DNA from: Burkholderiales bacterium
Lineage (GTDB): Bacteria; Pseudomonadota; Gammaproteobacteria; Burkholderiales; Burkholderiaceae_C
Reading direction: 5' to 3'
NCBI GenBank assembly: GCA_016213325.1
Contig: JACRAY010000009.1
Span: 62,001 to 126,000, forward strand
DNA: 64,000 bases
Position 1 is the first letter of the stretch; each line of letters starts with the position of its first letter. Below are positions 1-8,173 of this stretch, in pieces. Under the pieces are notes generated by a model. It ran no database searches. It had not been told where the DNA came from and saw nothing but the letters and a program-made list of their open reading frames with translations. Position numbers and translations under genes: made by a program.

Positions 1-347
1 GACTCCGCCACCGCCGTCACTTCGTACGGCGCGAAGTCGTTGCGCAGTTCCTGGTCGATCCGCACGGGGTCTTCGTCGGCCACCAATGAGTAGCCCAGGC
101 GCGCGCGATCGGGGCTCGCGCCCTGCAGCAGGCGAAGAGCGGCGAACAGTTCGATGTCCTGCACGGCGGGGTCGAGGACTTCGATGGCCTCGGGGACGGT
201 CCATGCTGCCGGCGGCCGATGGGCCATGGCCTTGCGCTGGTCCAGCGCGGCCTGCAGGGCCGACATCAGCAGCGGGCCACGCGGGCTCGCCACCATGTCG
301 TGCACGGGCTTCAGAAGGTCGGGCGGCGTCCGAATCGTGGTGGCCAT
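1..347 (-). CDS. tssG: T6SS baseplate protein TssG (N-terminal part, cut by window edge)
   Basis: TssG joins TssF, TssE and TssK in the cytoplasmic wedge of the type VI baseplate. I read the frame back from the ATG at 345-347. The visible 115 residues include a helix with ELFAALRLLQ and then LGYSLVADEDPVRIDQE, matching the family pattern of an ALRLLE helix followed by LG...DDPVRxxQEP...F.P. The start overlaps the end of tssF by 37 bases, the usual tssF-tssG coupling. The gene runs off the left edge, so its C-terminus and anything downstream (often tssI/vgrG or effectors) cannot be seen. Confidence 0.85.
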   Translation of the reverse strand, partial: MATTIRTPPDLLKPVHDMVASPRGPLLMSALQAALDQRKAMAHRPPAAWTVPEAIEVLDPAVQDIELFAALRLLQGASPDRARLGYSLVADEDPVRIDQELRNDFAPYEVTAVAE

Positions 348-2173
348 GCGATAGCTTCCGCCCTGTCGGACAGTTCCAGGTGGGTCTCTACGAATGAATT
401 GATGCCGACGTGGGCCGCCAGGTAGTTCTCCAGCACGGCGGCCAGCAGGAAGGGCGAGCCGCCTTCGAAGGCCCGGTCGTTCATGTCGAGCCGCACGGAC
501 ACGCCCTTGCCGAAAGCCAGCGGCCCGCCGCCCGGAACCCGCCGCGTGATCTGCTCGGTGACCACGCTGTTCAGGCCTTCGGCCTGGCGCAGCAGGAAGT
601 GGCCGGTGGTCGTGGCGTACAGCCCAAGCATGGCACGCAGCATCTCGCCGCCTTTCTGCGGGCTGGCGTCGAACAGCGACAGGTAGTTGGCGAACAGGTG
701 GCTCAGCGCCATCCACGGCTCGAAGCCATCCACCGGCGACGCCAGCGGCACGGACGGGCCGGCCATGCAGTCGATCTGTTTCACCGGCAGGGTGTCCACG
801 GCTTCGTAGCGGCTGTCGGACCGCTGCGCCTTCAGGTACAGCGGCATGTCGCGGTTGGAACAGAGGGCGCGCACCGACAGGTACTGCAGGTCGCGCCCGA
901 AGGGCGGCGCTGCCGGCTCGCTGAGCGCGATGTACACCTCGGACCCGGGGTAAGTGATCGGGCGCCCCAGCAACTCCTGCTGGGTGAGGCGGCGGCGCTC
1001 GCGGCGCACCGTGTAGTAGCTCGCCATCGCGGCGCGGCCGGAACCGACCGCCTCGAAGATCGGGTTGAACGGCCTTTCGGTGCCGCCGCCGCCACCCACC
1101 ACTTCGGTCACGCGGATCACTTCGTGGTCCCGCGGCCGCATCGCGTCGGCCCGCAGGTGGAACTCGGTGAAGCCGGGGTGGATGTCGACCCGGTCCAGCT
1201 GCCTTTCGGACAGGTTGACCGCGGGCACACACGACAGGGCAAGCGACGGCAGCTTCACCGCACTTTCGAGGCGGGGAAAGACGCCCGAGAAATGGAAATG
1301 GAGGCACAGGGTGCGCGTGCGCATCGCGGCCAGCGCCTTGCGCAGGCCCGTGACTTCCACGAACCTGAACTTGTCCGGCAGCGCCGCGTATTCCTTCAGC
1401 ACGCGAAAGCCGGCATGGCCACGCGACGGCAGCGGCAGCATCGCCTCGGATTCGTCGAAGCCCACGTGGACCACGCTCGAGCCCGGCAGCCACATGCGCG
1501 GGCTGCGCGGGGCCCAGTCCGCCGACACCGCCACCGCGGTGCAGCGCCCACCCAGCAACTCCAGCAACTGGCTGCCGTACGCGTCGGGGCTGGTGATGTA
1601 CAAGGGCAGCCGGTCGAGCGGCAGGTCGGCGAAAGTGCACTCGCCCGCCAGTTTCACTTCGAGCCTGAGGCTGGACGCCGCCCGCGCAACGCCGGGCCAG
1701 CTCGGGCCGTCTTCGGGGCGCGCAGCGACGTATTGCACCGATGCCAGGTCGACCGGCAGCAGCTGCAGGTCCTTGGTGGTACGGAACTCGCAGCGCACCG
1801 CCGGCTGGCCCGGTATGCTGGCGTGCACCACGCTGCCACGCGCAACGACCGGCCCTTCGGCCAGCGCACTGCTGTCCGTGTCGGGCCGAAAGCGCAGCAC
1901 GCAGGCCGAAGGCGTGGGGTCCAGCCAACCCGGGAACAGCACGTCCAGCAGCTGCTGGGTGAACTGCGGGTACTGCGCGTCCAGCTTCAGCCGCACCCGC
2001 GCGGACAGGAAGGCCACGCCTTCGAGCAAGCGCTCTACGTAAGGGTCCTCGGCGCGGTTCTCGTCGAGCGCCAGCGCCGCCGCGCGGTCGGGGTACTCGC
2101 GCGCGAACTCCGACGCTTCGCTGCGCAGGTGCAGCAACTCCTCGTTGTACAGGTCGATGATCCGCGGGTCCAT
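311..2173 (-). CDS. tssF: T6SS baseplate protein TssF
   Basis: At 620 residues this has the normal length for TssF (VasA/ImpG), the largest wedge protein of the T6SS baseplate. The N-terminus MDPRIIDLYNEELLHLR, with EFAREYPDRAAAL just after it, is the family signature (YNxEL..LR..A.EFA..YP..A..L). DPYVERLLEGVAFLSARV and a segment with QFTQQLLDVLFPGWLDPTPS are equally typical. It lies 5 bases after tssE and overlaps tssG, so the three wedge genes are translated as a block. It should act in the cytoplasm, docking onto the membrane complex and the sheath base. Confidence 0.97.
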   Translation of the reverse strand: MDPRIIDLYNEELLHLRSEASEFAREYPDRAAALALDENRAEDPYVERLLEGVAFLSARVRLKLDAQYPQFTQQLLDVLFPGWLDPTPSACVLRFRPDTDSSALAEGPVVARGSVVHASIPGQPAVRCEFRTTKDLQLLPVDLASVQYVAARPEDGPSWPGVARAASSLRLEVKLAGECTFADLPLDRLPLYITSPDAYGSQLLELLGGRCTAVAVSADWAPRSPRMWLPGSSVVHVGFDESEAMLPLPSRGHAGFRVLKEYAALPDKFRFVEVTGLRKALAAMRTRTLCLHFHFSGVFPRLESAVKLPSLALSCVPAVNLSERQLDRVDIHPGFTEFHLRADAMRPRDHEVIRVTEVVGGGGGTERPFNPIFEAVGSGRAAMASYYTVRRERRRLTQQELLGRPITYPGSEVYIALSEPAAPPFGRDLQYLSVRALCSNRDMPLYLKAQRSDSRYEAVDTLPVKQIDCMAGPSVPLASPVDGFEPWMALSHLFANYLSLFDASPQKGGEMLRAMLGLYATTTGHFLLRQAEGLNSVVTEQITRRVPGGGPLAFGKGVSVRLDMNDRAFEGGSPFLLAAVLENYLAAHVGINSFVETHLELSDRAEAIAWPPRFGRRPTF

Positions 2174-2178
2174 GGCGC

Positions 2179-2646
2179 CTAGGCGGTGACCCGCGCCTCA
2201 CCGTATTCCGTGTCGATTTCGGCGTAGGCAATGAACTCCAGCGGCAGCGGGTTGGCCCTGAGCAGCCCCACCACCGTGAAGCGCATCCGGTTGAAATGCC
2301 GGTGTGCATCCTCGTCGATCAGCACTTCCAGGCTGTGCCGGTCGATCCGCGGCTCGAAAGCGACGATGCGTTCGCGGATGGACCAGGCCACGTCGGAAGC
2401 CTTCAGGCCCGACTGGGCCCGGCCCGAATACGGGTCTATGCCGAAGCACAGCACCGAGTTCGCCACCGCCTCGGGAAATGGCTGGCCCGGCAGCGCCACC
2501 GGCCGCTCGGTGTTCAGCAGCCACTGCAGGTTGCGCAGCACGTCGCGCCGCACGTCCTGCCAGGTGTTCATGTTGCCGCGCGTGCCCGCCGAGGCGCCGT
2601 CGGGGCTGGCCCATCGCTCCAGCAGGCAGGGCAGGAAAACGCTCAT
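2179..2646 (-). CDS. tssE: T6SS baseplate protein TssE (gp25-like)
   Basis: TssE is the gp25/lysozyme-like baseplate subunit that starts sheath polymerisation. The 155 residues contain the gp25 core: DVRRDVLRNLQWLLNTERP, then SVLCFGIDPYSGRA, and the C-terminal RFTVVGLLRANPLPLEFIAYAEID strand. The conserved I-x-x-x-EPRI piece is present as RIVAFEPRID. The ATG overlaps the tagJ stop codon in an ATGA, implying coupled translation. A later ATG (residue 26, MNTWQDV) is possible, but the upstream one has the overlap geometry. Confidence 0.93.
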   Translation of the reverse strand: MSVFLPCLLERWASPDGASAGTRGNMNTWQDVRRDVLRNLQWLLNTERPVALPGQPFPEAVANSVLCFGIDPYSGRAQSGLKASDVAWSIRERIVAFEPRIDRHSLEVLIDEDAHRHFNRMRFTVVGLLRANPLPLEFIAYAEIDTEYGEARVTA

Positions 2647-3416
2647 TGGCCGCCCGCCCCATCGACGCGCAGTTCACGCACGTCGAGGTAGCCGACCGCC
2701 TTGTCTTCAGTCACCAGGCACTTCTGCCCGTACCCGAAGTACAGGTCGTCGCCGATCGGGGCCCACACCGTCTGGCGGGCCATCATCTCCGCCTCGTCGC
2801 GCGGCTGCGGATAGCGCACCGGCAGGAAGACCTCGATGGCCCCTTCCTCGCTCACCTGCAGCATGGCCGGCTGCCACAGCCGGTCGCGCACTTCGGTGGG
2901 CGGTTTGGTTTCCAGCGAGATGATGCGCTCCCAAGGGGCCCAGTAATACTTGCCCTGGATGATCACTTCGAGGCAGGGGCCGAGGCGCGCATCGCCGTCG
3001 CGTATCCATTCGAAGGCTTCGCCGTTCAGGATGCCGGCACGGGGCTCGCCGCTGTTCCAGCTTTCGGCCAGCATCGGCAGCGCTGCCTGGGCGCCCGACG
3101 TGCCCAGGCACTGCAGCGCGGCGGCGAGCTGGCCGAACCATTCGGGTGGCAGCCCCAGGCACACGGGCGGTTTGGCGCCAGCCAGCACTTCGATGCGCTC
3201 GTCCTCCACGTCGAGCAGGGCGTGGCAGGCCTGGGCCTCCATCGTCCAGCCGCCGTCCAGGCGAGGCAGGAAGTCGAGCTGCTTGCGCGCCCGGTCGATT
3301 TCGCCGCGCGCGGCCAGGATCTGCCAGAGCGCGCTGCGGGTCGGAAGGTCGTCGGGCATCGCCTTTGCGCGCGCCCGGGCGTCTTCGTACATCTGGTCGA
3401 GGGTCTGCGAAGGCAT
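2643..3416 (-). CDS. tagJ: T6SS accessory protein TagJ (ImpE family)
   Basis: TagJ/ImpE is an accessory protein known in some T6SSs to bind the N-terminus of the sheath protein TssB and help ClpV recycling. The ATG at 3416 gives 257 residues. The N-terminus is a short TPR-like helical pair (ARAKAMPDDLPTRSALWQILAARGEIDRARKQLDFL), followed by the ImpE domain with WIRDGDARLGPCLEVIIQGKYYW and WAPIGDDLYFGYGQKCLV. An in-frame upstream start would run through the hcp-tagJ hairpin and encode an implausible MHCGAQAPQ extension, so I reject it. It sits between hcp and tssE. Confidence 0.88.
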   Translation of the reverse strand: MPSQTLDQMYEDARARAKAMPDDLPTRSALWQILAARGEIDRARKQLDFLPRLDGGWTMEAQACHALLDVEDERIEVLAGAKPPVCLGLPPEWFGQLAAALQCLGTSGAQAALPMLAESWNSGEPRAGILNGEAFEWIRDGDARLGPCLEVIIQGKYYWAPWERIISLETKPPTEVRDRLWQPAMLQVSEEGAIEVFLPVRYPQPRDEAEMMARQTVWAPIGDDLYFGYGQKCLVTEDKAVGYLDVRELRVDGAGGQ

Positions 3417-3431
3417 GGCTACCCCGTCATG

Positions 3432-3459
3432 GCACTGCGGCGCCTGCGCGCCGCAGTGC
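3432..3459 (-). promoter_or_regulatory. Perfect 12-bp stem-loop between hcp and tagJ
   Basis: Arms 3432-3443 and 3448-3459 are fully complementary with a 4-base loop. The hairpin lies 10 bases after the hcp stop and just before the tagJ start. No T-run follows on the minus strand, so it is not a classical terminator. It fits an mRNA-stabilising or partly attenuating hairpin that would let the abundant Hcp be made in excess over tagJ-tssEFG (inference). Confidence 0.6.
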
Positions 3460-3469
3460 ACCGCAACCG

Positions 3470-3961
3470 CTAGGCGGTCTTGGTGTTCTTCTGGATGCTG
3501 AAGCCGGAAATGACCGGCCCGCCCTTCTTGGCGCCCTTGTTGTCCTGTTCCTGGTACTCGACCTTGAACTCGGCGAACGCCAGGCTCACCGACTCGGTCG
3601 GCGTGTCACCGGTGTTGGTGCCTGCCGGCGCGACCGAAGAGACGATGACGTCGGTGAGCGTGATCTTCAGGAAGTCGACCGCACTGTCGCCACCGGCCTT
3701 GCGGCAGGTGAGGACGGCGTCCTTCAGGTGCTGCCCGGTGCAGCAGGCGATCATCAGCTTGGGCGTTGCCTTGTCGACGTTGTGCACGAAGACCAGGTCC
3801 CCCATGTTCACCTTGCCCGCGCCGCCGCCGCTCGACGCCCCGAACGACGTGGTTTGCTGCATGTTCCAGGAGAAGCTTTCCAGCTGGACCTGCCCCTCGA
3901 AACCCTTGACCTCAGAATGACCGGCGATCGTGTCGATCTTGATGTGCATGTCAACAGCCAC
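3470..3961 (-). CDS. hcp: T6SS tube protein Hcp (TssD)
   Basis: Hcp forms hexameric rings that stack into the secreted inner tube. The 163-residue protein starts MAVDMHIKIDTIAGHSEVKGF and contains the family segments ESFSWNMQQ and DLVFVHNVDKATPKLM, then the C-terminal SLAFAEFKVEYQEQD strand. Length and order match Hcp of the EvpC/HcpA group. There is no signal peptide, as expected. It follows tssC by 47 bases, the normal sheath-then-tube order, and a stable hairpin follows it. Confidence 0.97.
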   Translation of the reverse strand: MAVDMHIKIDTIAGHSEVKGFEGQVQLESFSWNMQQTTSFGASSGGGAGKVNMGDLVFVHNVDKATPKLMIACCTGQHLKDAVLTCRKAGGDSAVDFLKITLTDVIVSSVAPAGTNTGDTPTESVSLAFAEFKVEYQEQDNKGAKKGGPVISGFSIQKNTKTA

Positions 3962-4008
3962 TTAGCGTTCTCCTTGTTGATGATTGGACATTGCGACGAT
4001 GTAGCGCC

Positions 4009-5511
4009 TCATTTGCCGCGCTGGGAAGGAAGATCCGAAACCAGGCGCAAGGCGGCGTTCAGGCCTTCGAGCTGGTAATGGGGTTTCAGGTAGAACTGCG
4101 CGGCGTAATAGCCGGGCTTCGATTTGTTTTCGGTGACGACGACTTCGGCGCCCGCCAGCGGGTGGGTGGCCTTGACCATCTCGGTGGAGAACTCCGGGTC
4201 GCCGTCGACGTAATTCAGGATCCAGTTCTGCAGGTGCCGCTGCACGGCCGACGCCGTGTTCCAGTCGCTGCGCCCGACCTTGTCGCGCACGATGCACTTC
4301 AGGTAGTGGGCGAAGCGGCTGGTGCCGAAGATGTACGGCAGGCACGCACCCAGGTTGGCGTTGGCGGTAGCGGCCGGGTCGTCGAACTCGGCCGGCTGGT
4401 GGGCGGACTGCGCGCCGATGAAGGCCGCGACGTCGGAGTTCTTGCGGTGCAGCAGCGGCATCAGCCCCGCCTTGGCGAGTTCGCCTTCGCGGCGGTCGCT
4501 GATGGCGATTTCGGTCGGGCACTTCATGTCGACCCCGCCGTCGTCGGTGCTGAAGGTGTGCGTCGGCAGCCCTTCGACCGCGCCGCCCGACTCGACCCCG
4601 CGGATCGAGGTGCACCAGCCATAGAGCTTGAAGGAGCGCGCGATGTTCGCCGTCATCGCGTAGCACGAATTGGCCCACGTGTAGTGCTGGTGCGCGCCGC
4701 CGGCCACCGTTTCTTCGTAGGCGATGCCGTCGGCCGGGTTGGTCTTTTCGCCATAGGGCAGGCGCGCCAGGAAGCGCGGCATGGCCAGGCCGACGTACCG
4801 CGAGTCGTCGGACTGGCGGAAGCCGCGCCATGCGGCGTATTCGGGCGTCTGCAGGATCTTGGTGAGGTCGCGCGGGTTCGACAGCTCCTGCCACGACTCC
4901 ATCTGGAACAGCGATGGCTTGGGCGAGCTGATGAAGGGCGCGTGCGCAGCGGCTGCGATCTGCGCCATGCCCTTCATGATTTCGATGTCGGGCGGGCTGT
5001 GGTCGAACTGGTAGTCGCCCACCAGGCAGCCGTAGGGCGAGCCACCGAGCTGGCCGTATTCAGCCTCGTACACGTTCTTGAACAGCGGCGACTGGTCCCA
5101 GGCGGTGCCCTTGAACTTGCTGAAGGTCTTGCCCAGGTCCTTCTTCGCGATGTTCATCACGCGGATTTTCAGCGTCTCGTCGGTCTCGGTGTTGTTGACG
5201 AGGTAGTGCAGGCCGCGCCACGCACCTTCGAGCTGCTGGAAGTCGGGGTGGTGCAGGATGTCGTCGAGCTGCGCGCTGACCTTCTTGTCGATGGCGGCGA
5301 TGATCGCCTCGATCGACTGCACCACGTCGCCCTTGAGCACCGTGGTCTGCTCCAGCGCCTGCTGCGCCAGTGTCTTGACGGCCTGCTCGACCGCCTGCTC
5401 CGCCCCTTCGGTGCGGGGCTTGAATTCCTTGCGCAGGAGACTGGCGAGGTCGCCCATCTCCGCCACTTGCACTTCCGCGAGTGCGCTTGTCTGCTGTGTG
5501 CCGTTGGCCAT
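4009..5511 (-). CDS. tssC: T6SS contractile sheath large subunit TssC
   Basis: TssC (VipB) pairs with TssB to form the contractile sheath around the Hcp tube. The 500-residue protein has the hallmark stretches AWRGLHYLVNNTETDETLKIRV, EAEYGQLGGSPYGCLVGDYQF, RFLARLPYG and NWILNYVDGDPEFSTEMVKATHPLAGAEV, read in short pieces here. The C-terminus HYQLEGLNAALRLVSDLP is typical. Cytoplasmic, no membrane segments. It is 50 bases downstream of tssB and in the same transcript. Confidence 0.98.
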   Translation of the reverse strand: MANGTQQTSALAEVQVAEMGDLASLLRKEFKPRTEGAEQAVEQAVKTLAQQALEQTTVLKGDVVQSIEAIIAAIDKKVSAQLDDILHHPDFQQLEGAWRGLHYLVNNTETDETLKIRVMNIAKKDLGKTFSKFKGTAWDQSPLFKNVYEAEYGQLGGSPYGCLVGDYQFDHSPPDIEIMKGMAQIAAAAHAPFISSPKPSLFQMESWQELSNPRDLTKILQTPEYAAWRGFRQSDDSRYVGLAMPRFLARLPYGEKTNPADGIAYEETVAGGAHQHYTWANSCYAMTANIARSFKLYGWCTSIRGVESGGAVEGLPTHTFSTDDGGVDMKCPTEIAISDRREGELAKAGLMPLLHRKNSDVAAFIGAQSAHQPAEFDDPAATANANLGACLPYIFGTSRFAHYLKCIVRDKVGRSDWNTASAVQRHLQNWILNYVDGDPEFSTEMVKATHPLAGAEVVVTENKSKPGYYAAQFYLKPHYQLEGLNAALRLVSDLPSQRGK

Positions 5512-5561
5512 GTCTGGTTTCCTGCTGGTTTCGATGGATCTTGCGACTTGTCCTGCGCGCC

Positions 5562-6080
5562 TCAGCTGGCGCCAGGCTCACGGTTCGGCACGTCACTGAT
5601 GCTCTTGAGGAGCGCCGGGTCCTGGATCACCTTGGCGAGCAGGTCTTCGGCCCCCGACTTGCCGTCCATGTAGGTAAGCAGCGACGACAGCTGGTTGCGC
5701 GCCTCCATCAGCTGCTTGAGCGCGCTCACGTTGGCTGCCACGCGTGCGGGCGAGAAGTCCTCCATCGAGCTGAACTCGATGTCCACCGGGATCTCCTGGT
5801 CCGGCTGGTCGGTGAGCTTGTTCTTCACCTTGAAGGACAGCTTGGGCTTGAGCGCCGCCATGCGCGAGTCGAAGTTGTCGACGTCGATTTCCAGGAACTT
5901 GCGGTCCGCCACCGACTTCTTCGCCTCTTCCGACTCGCTCTTGCCGGCCAGGTCGGCCATCACGCCGATGACGAAAGGCAGGTTGACTTTCTTCTGCGCG
6001 CCGTAGGTCTCGACCTCGTACTCGATCTGTACACGGGGTGCCCGGTTGCGCGCTATGAACTTCTGGCTGCTGGTGCTCAT
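5562..6080 (-). CDS. tssB: T6SS contractile sheath small subunit TssB
   Basis: TssB (VipA) is the small sheath subunit. The 172 residues show the family order: RAPRVQIEYEVETYGA at the N-terminus, LPFVIGVMADLAG, DNFDSRMAALKPKL, and a C-terminal helix RNQLSSLLTYMDGKSGAE that carries the ClpV/TagJ-interaction region in characterised homologues. It lies between tssA and tssC with short gaps, giving the usual tssA-B-C order. Confidence 0.97.
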   Translation of the reverse strand: MSTSSQKFIARNRAPRVQIEYEVETYGAQKKVNLPFVIGVMADLAGKSESEEAKKSVADRKFLEIDVDNFDSRMAALKPKLSFKVKNKLTDQPDQEIPVDIEFSSMEDFSPARVAANVSALKQLMEARNQLSSLLTYMDGKSGAEDLLAKVIQDPALLKSISDVPNREPGAS

Positions 6081-6101
6081 GGTGGGTCCTTGGTGTGTGG
6101 G

Positions 6102-7310
6102 CTACTGGGTGTCGGAAGTGCTTTCGCCGAATCCGGTGATGCGCTGCTGCAGATCGTGGACGGAGTCCGGTGCCATGTCACGCATGATCGCGAAGAAATC
6201 CTTGGCGCCCAGCAAGCGCTCGGCGCGGCGCAGGAAGAGCGGGGCGGGATGGCTGGGCTCGGTGGCTTCGAGGAAGCGCGATATCTCCAGGATCTGCCGC
6301 CTGGCGTCATCGCGGGTGCGCAGGGCGCCGAACTCGCCCTTGGGCCGCCGATCGCCGGGTTCAGTGCCGGCAACGCCAACGCCCGGGCCGGAATCGCCCT
6401 CGGCCTCGTTCCTGGAAGCGGACGCCTCCGACACCAGTTCCTTGGTGGCGGACGTCAGCAGCGTGCGGCAGCGCTCCAGCAGCTTGAGCACGCGGTCGCC
6501 CGACGCGGCTTGCATGTCGAGCCGCTTCAGCACCTGGCCCGCTGCATCCAGGCACTGGTCGATCGACGACGAAACGGCCGCCAGTGCGGCGGCCGGTTGC
6601 GTGCCGCTGGACTGCGCCAGGGCCAAGGCCAGCCCTTTCAGCCCGGCCAGGTTGCGCACGCCGCCGGAGTTGTCTTCGGCCAGCCGGCCATCGATGACCT
6701 CGGCGTCACGGCATGAAAAGCGGCCCACGCCCTGCACTTCGAGCAGCGTCGTTTCGCGCAGGGCCGACAGGAAAGCCTCGCCATTGAGCACTTCGGACAC
6801 GGCAATTTCGCGCGCCGACAGGTCGGTGGGGTCGTCCTCGTCGGGCCTGGGGTGCAGTTCGGCGCCGAAGCGATCCACCAGTTCGCACACCAGCCGCAAC
6901 GCGTCCTGCAGGCCTTCGACGCCGCGCTCGAGCAGCCAAGCCAATGCCATGTGCTGCACGACCAGCAGGTCCTTGCCGGACTCCAGCAGGAACTTTTCGG
7001 CGCGGCGTGAGACTTCGGCCTGCACGAAATCGGGCCGTGCGGCGCGCCCGGTCACTTCCTTGGCGGCTGACTCGAGCCGTGCGAGCTTGCGGCGGCCGTC
7101 GTCCAGACTGGCATTGGCGGCCACCTCGTCGGACTTCGCGTTTTCGCCTTCGAAAGGCCGGCGCGCGTTGCGTTCGAGCTCCTCCACTTCGAGCCGCGCG
7201 GCCAGGTAGTCGGTGAGGGAGGCCAGCTGCTGCAAGGCGAGGGTGTGCAAACCCGCCTCGCCCGCAGGAGCGGCTTCGGAAACCGGCTCGACCAACTTCT
7301 CAGAAAACAT
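6102..7310 (-). CDS. tssA: T6SS cap/baseplate organiser TssA
   Basis: TssA coordinates tail assembly, bridging baseplate and distal sheath. From the ATG at 7310 the protein has 402 residues. Residues about 170-290 are the ImpA N-terminal-type domain (GLQDALRLVCELVDRFGAELHPRPDEDDPTDLSAR), preceded by a helical region and followed by the C-terminal segment ISRFLEATEPSHPAPLFLRRAERLLGAKDFFAIMRDMAPD. This is the common HxSP-like ending. The open frame continues upstream but loses all similarity, and a good promoter lies at 7366-7394, so the ATG at 7310 is preferred although its ribosome site is weak. Confidence 0.9.
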   Translation of the reverse strand: MFSEKLVEPVSEAAPAGEAGLHTLALQQLASLTDYLAARLEVEELERNARRPFEGENAKSDEVAANASLDDGRRKLARLESAAKEVTGRAARPDFVQAEVSRRAEKFLLESGKDLLVVQHMALAWLLERGVEGLQDALRLVCELVDRFGAELHPRPDEDDPTDLSAREIAVSEVLNGEAFLSALRETTLLEVQGVGRFSCRDAEVIDGRLAEDNSGGVRNLAGLKGLALALAQSSGTQPAAALAAVSSSIDQCLDAAGQVLKRLDMQAASGDRVLKLLERCRTLLTSATKELVSEASASRNEAEGDSGPGVGVAGTEPGDRRPKGEFGALRTRDDARRQILEISRFLEATEPSHPAPLFLRRAERLLGAKDFFAIMRDMAPDSVHDLQQRITGFGESTSDTQ

Positions 7311-7365
7311 GGGCAATCGCAGTCGTTGCGCAAGACGCCCGGGGCGTGCTGCTCCTCTGAAATTC

Positions 7366-7394
7366 ACTATGGGGCGTGCGTAAGACTTTGTCAA
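7366..7394 (-). promoter_or_regulatory. Sigma70-like promoter for tssA-tssB-tssC-hcp and downstream genes
   Basis: On the minus strand a perfect -35 TTGACA (7389-7394) is followed after exactly 17 bases by CATAGT (7366-7371, 4 of 6 to TATAAT). Transcription would begin near 7359, about 50 bases before the tssA start. The 9-mer GGGGCGTGC occurs twice, at 7341-7349 and 7371-7379, 30 bp apart; the second copy lies in the -35/-10 spacer. This suggests an operator, but that part is inference. Confidence 0.55.
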
Positions 7395-7410
7395 TCCTGC
7401 AATTTGAGGA

Positions 7411-8163
7411 TCACGAAGGTGTCGGAATGTTGCCCTCGTTGAGCTCGGCGCAGGGCGAGACGGACCACGACCAGTGCTCCCAGTTGCGGTCGAACAACGC
7501 CGCAAACTGGGCCAGCGGCGGCACCGTTCGGCAGCCGAAGAACCATTCGACTTCGGCCTCGGCGGTGACCACGGTGCCAATGACCTGCGACACCCACGGC
7601 AGCCGTGCGCCCAGCGCCCGCGAGCTCGGCGACATGCGCTTCTCGGGCCCCTGCAGCGCCAGCAGCTTCGCGCCGTAGCTCACGTCGGGCACCGTTTCGT
7701 CGCTCGAGTCGGCAAACGGCTGGTCGTGCAGCAGGCTCAGCTCCCACTCCTGGGGCTCAGGCAGCATCGCAAAGAGTTCGTCGACACCCAGGCCGTTCTG
7801 CGTCGCTTCCATCGCAAGCCGCATCAGCTCCACCGCCGTCGAATGCGAGGGCCAGGGCAATGCGGGCGAAGGCGACTCGGGAATCTCCAGCCCGATGCAC
7901 AGGGGAAACGCACGGCCCACACGGTCTTGCGACGGGAACCACAAGCCGGCGAATCCGGTGGGTGCCAGCGCGCCCGGGCGCAAAGCCATCATCACCGGCC
8001 ACGCGTTCTCCATCACCTGGCGCGTGTCGATCGCGTGCCGCGACGCCGCGTCCAGCGCGGCCTGGATCAGCTCGTCGAGTTTTTCGCAAAGCGTGGGGGA
8101 AAAACCTCGGCTGACGAAGTCGCCCACCGCGGGCAACTTGCCAAACAAGCCAGTGTGCGCCAT
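7411..8163 (-). CDS. tagF: T6SS-associated protein TagF
   Basis: TagF proteins (DUF2094/ImpM) are post-translational repressors of T6SS assembly in characterised systems. The ATG at 8163 gives 250 residues beginning MAHTGLFGKLPAVGDFVSRGF, the classic TagF opening (G-x-F-G-K-x-P-x-x-G-D-F-x-x-R). AWPVMMALRPGALAPTGFAGL and FPSQDRVGRAFPLCI are also characteristic. An AGGAG ribosome site precedes this ATG, and the start lies 10 bases after the tssM stop, so longer frame extensions are rejected. No PppA domain is fused, and no ppkA/pppA pair is in this locus. Confidence 0.92.
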   Translation of the reverse strand: MAHTGLFGKLPAVGDFVSRGFSPTLCEKLDELIQAALDAASRHAIDTRQVMENAWPVMMALRPGALAPTGFAGLWFPSQDRVGRAFPLCIGLEIPESPSPALPWPSHSTAVELMRLAMEATQNGLGVDELFAMLPEPQEWELSLLHDQPFADSSDETVPDVSYGAKLLALQGPEKRMSPSSRALGARLPWVSQVIGTVVTAEAEVEWFFGCRTVPPLAQFAALFDRNWEHWSWSVSPCAELNEGNIPTPS

Positions 8164-8173
8164 CGCCAGGCTC

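Noticed and set aside
7311..7580. N-terminal extension of TssA by 90 codons
   Set aside because: It overlaps tagF antisense-free coding in another frame and the tssA promoter, and has no similarity to TssA.
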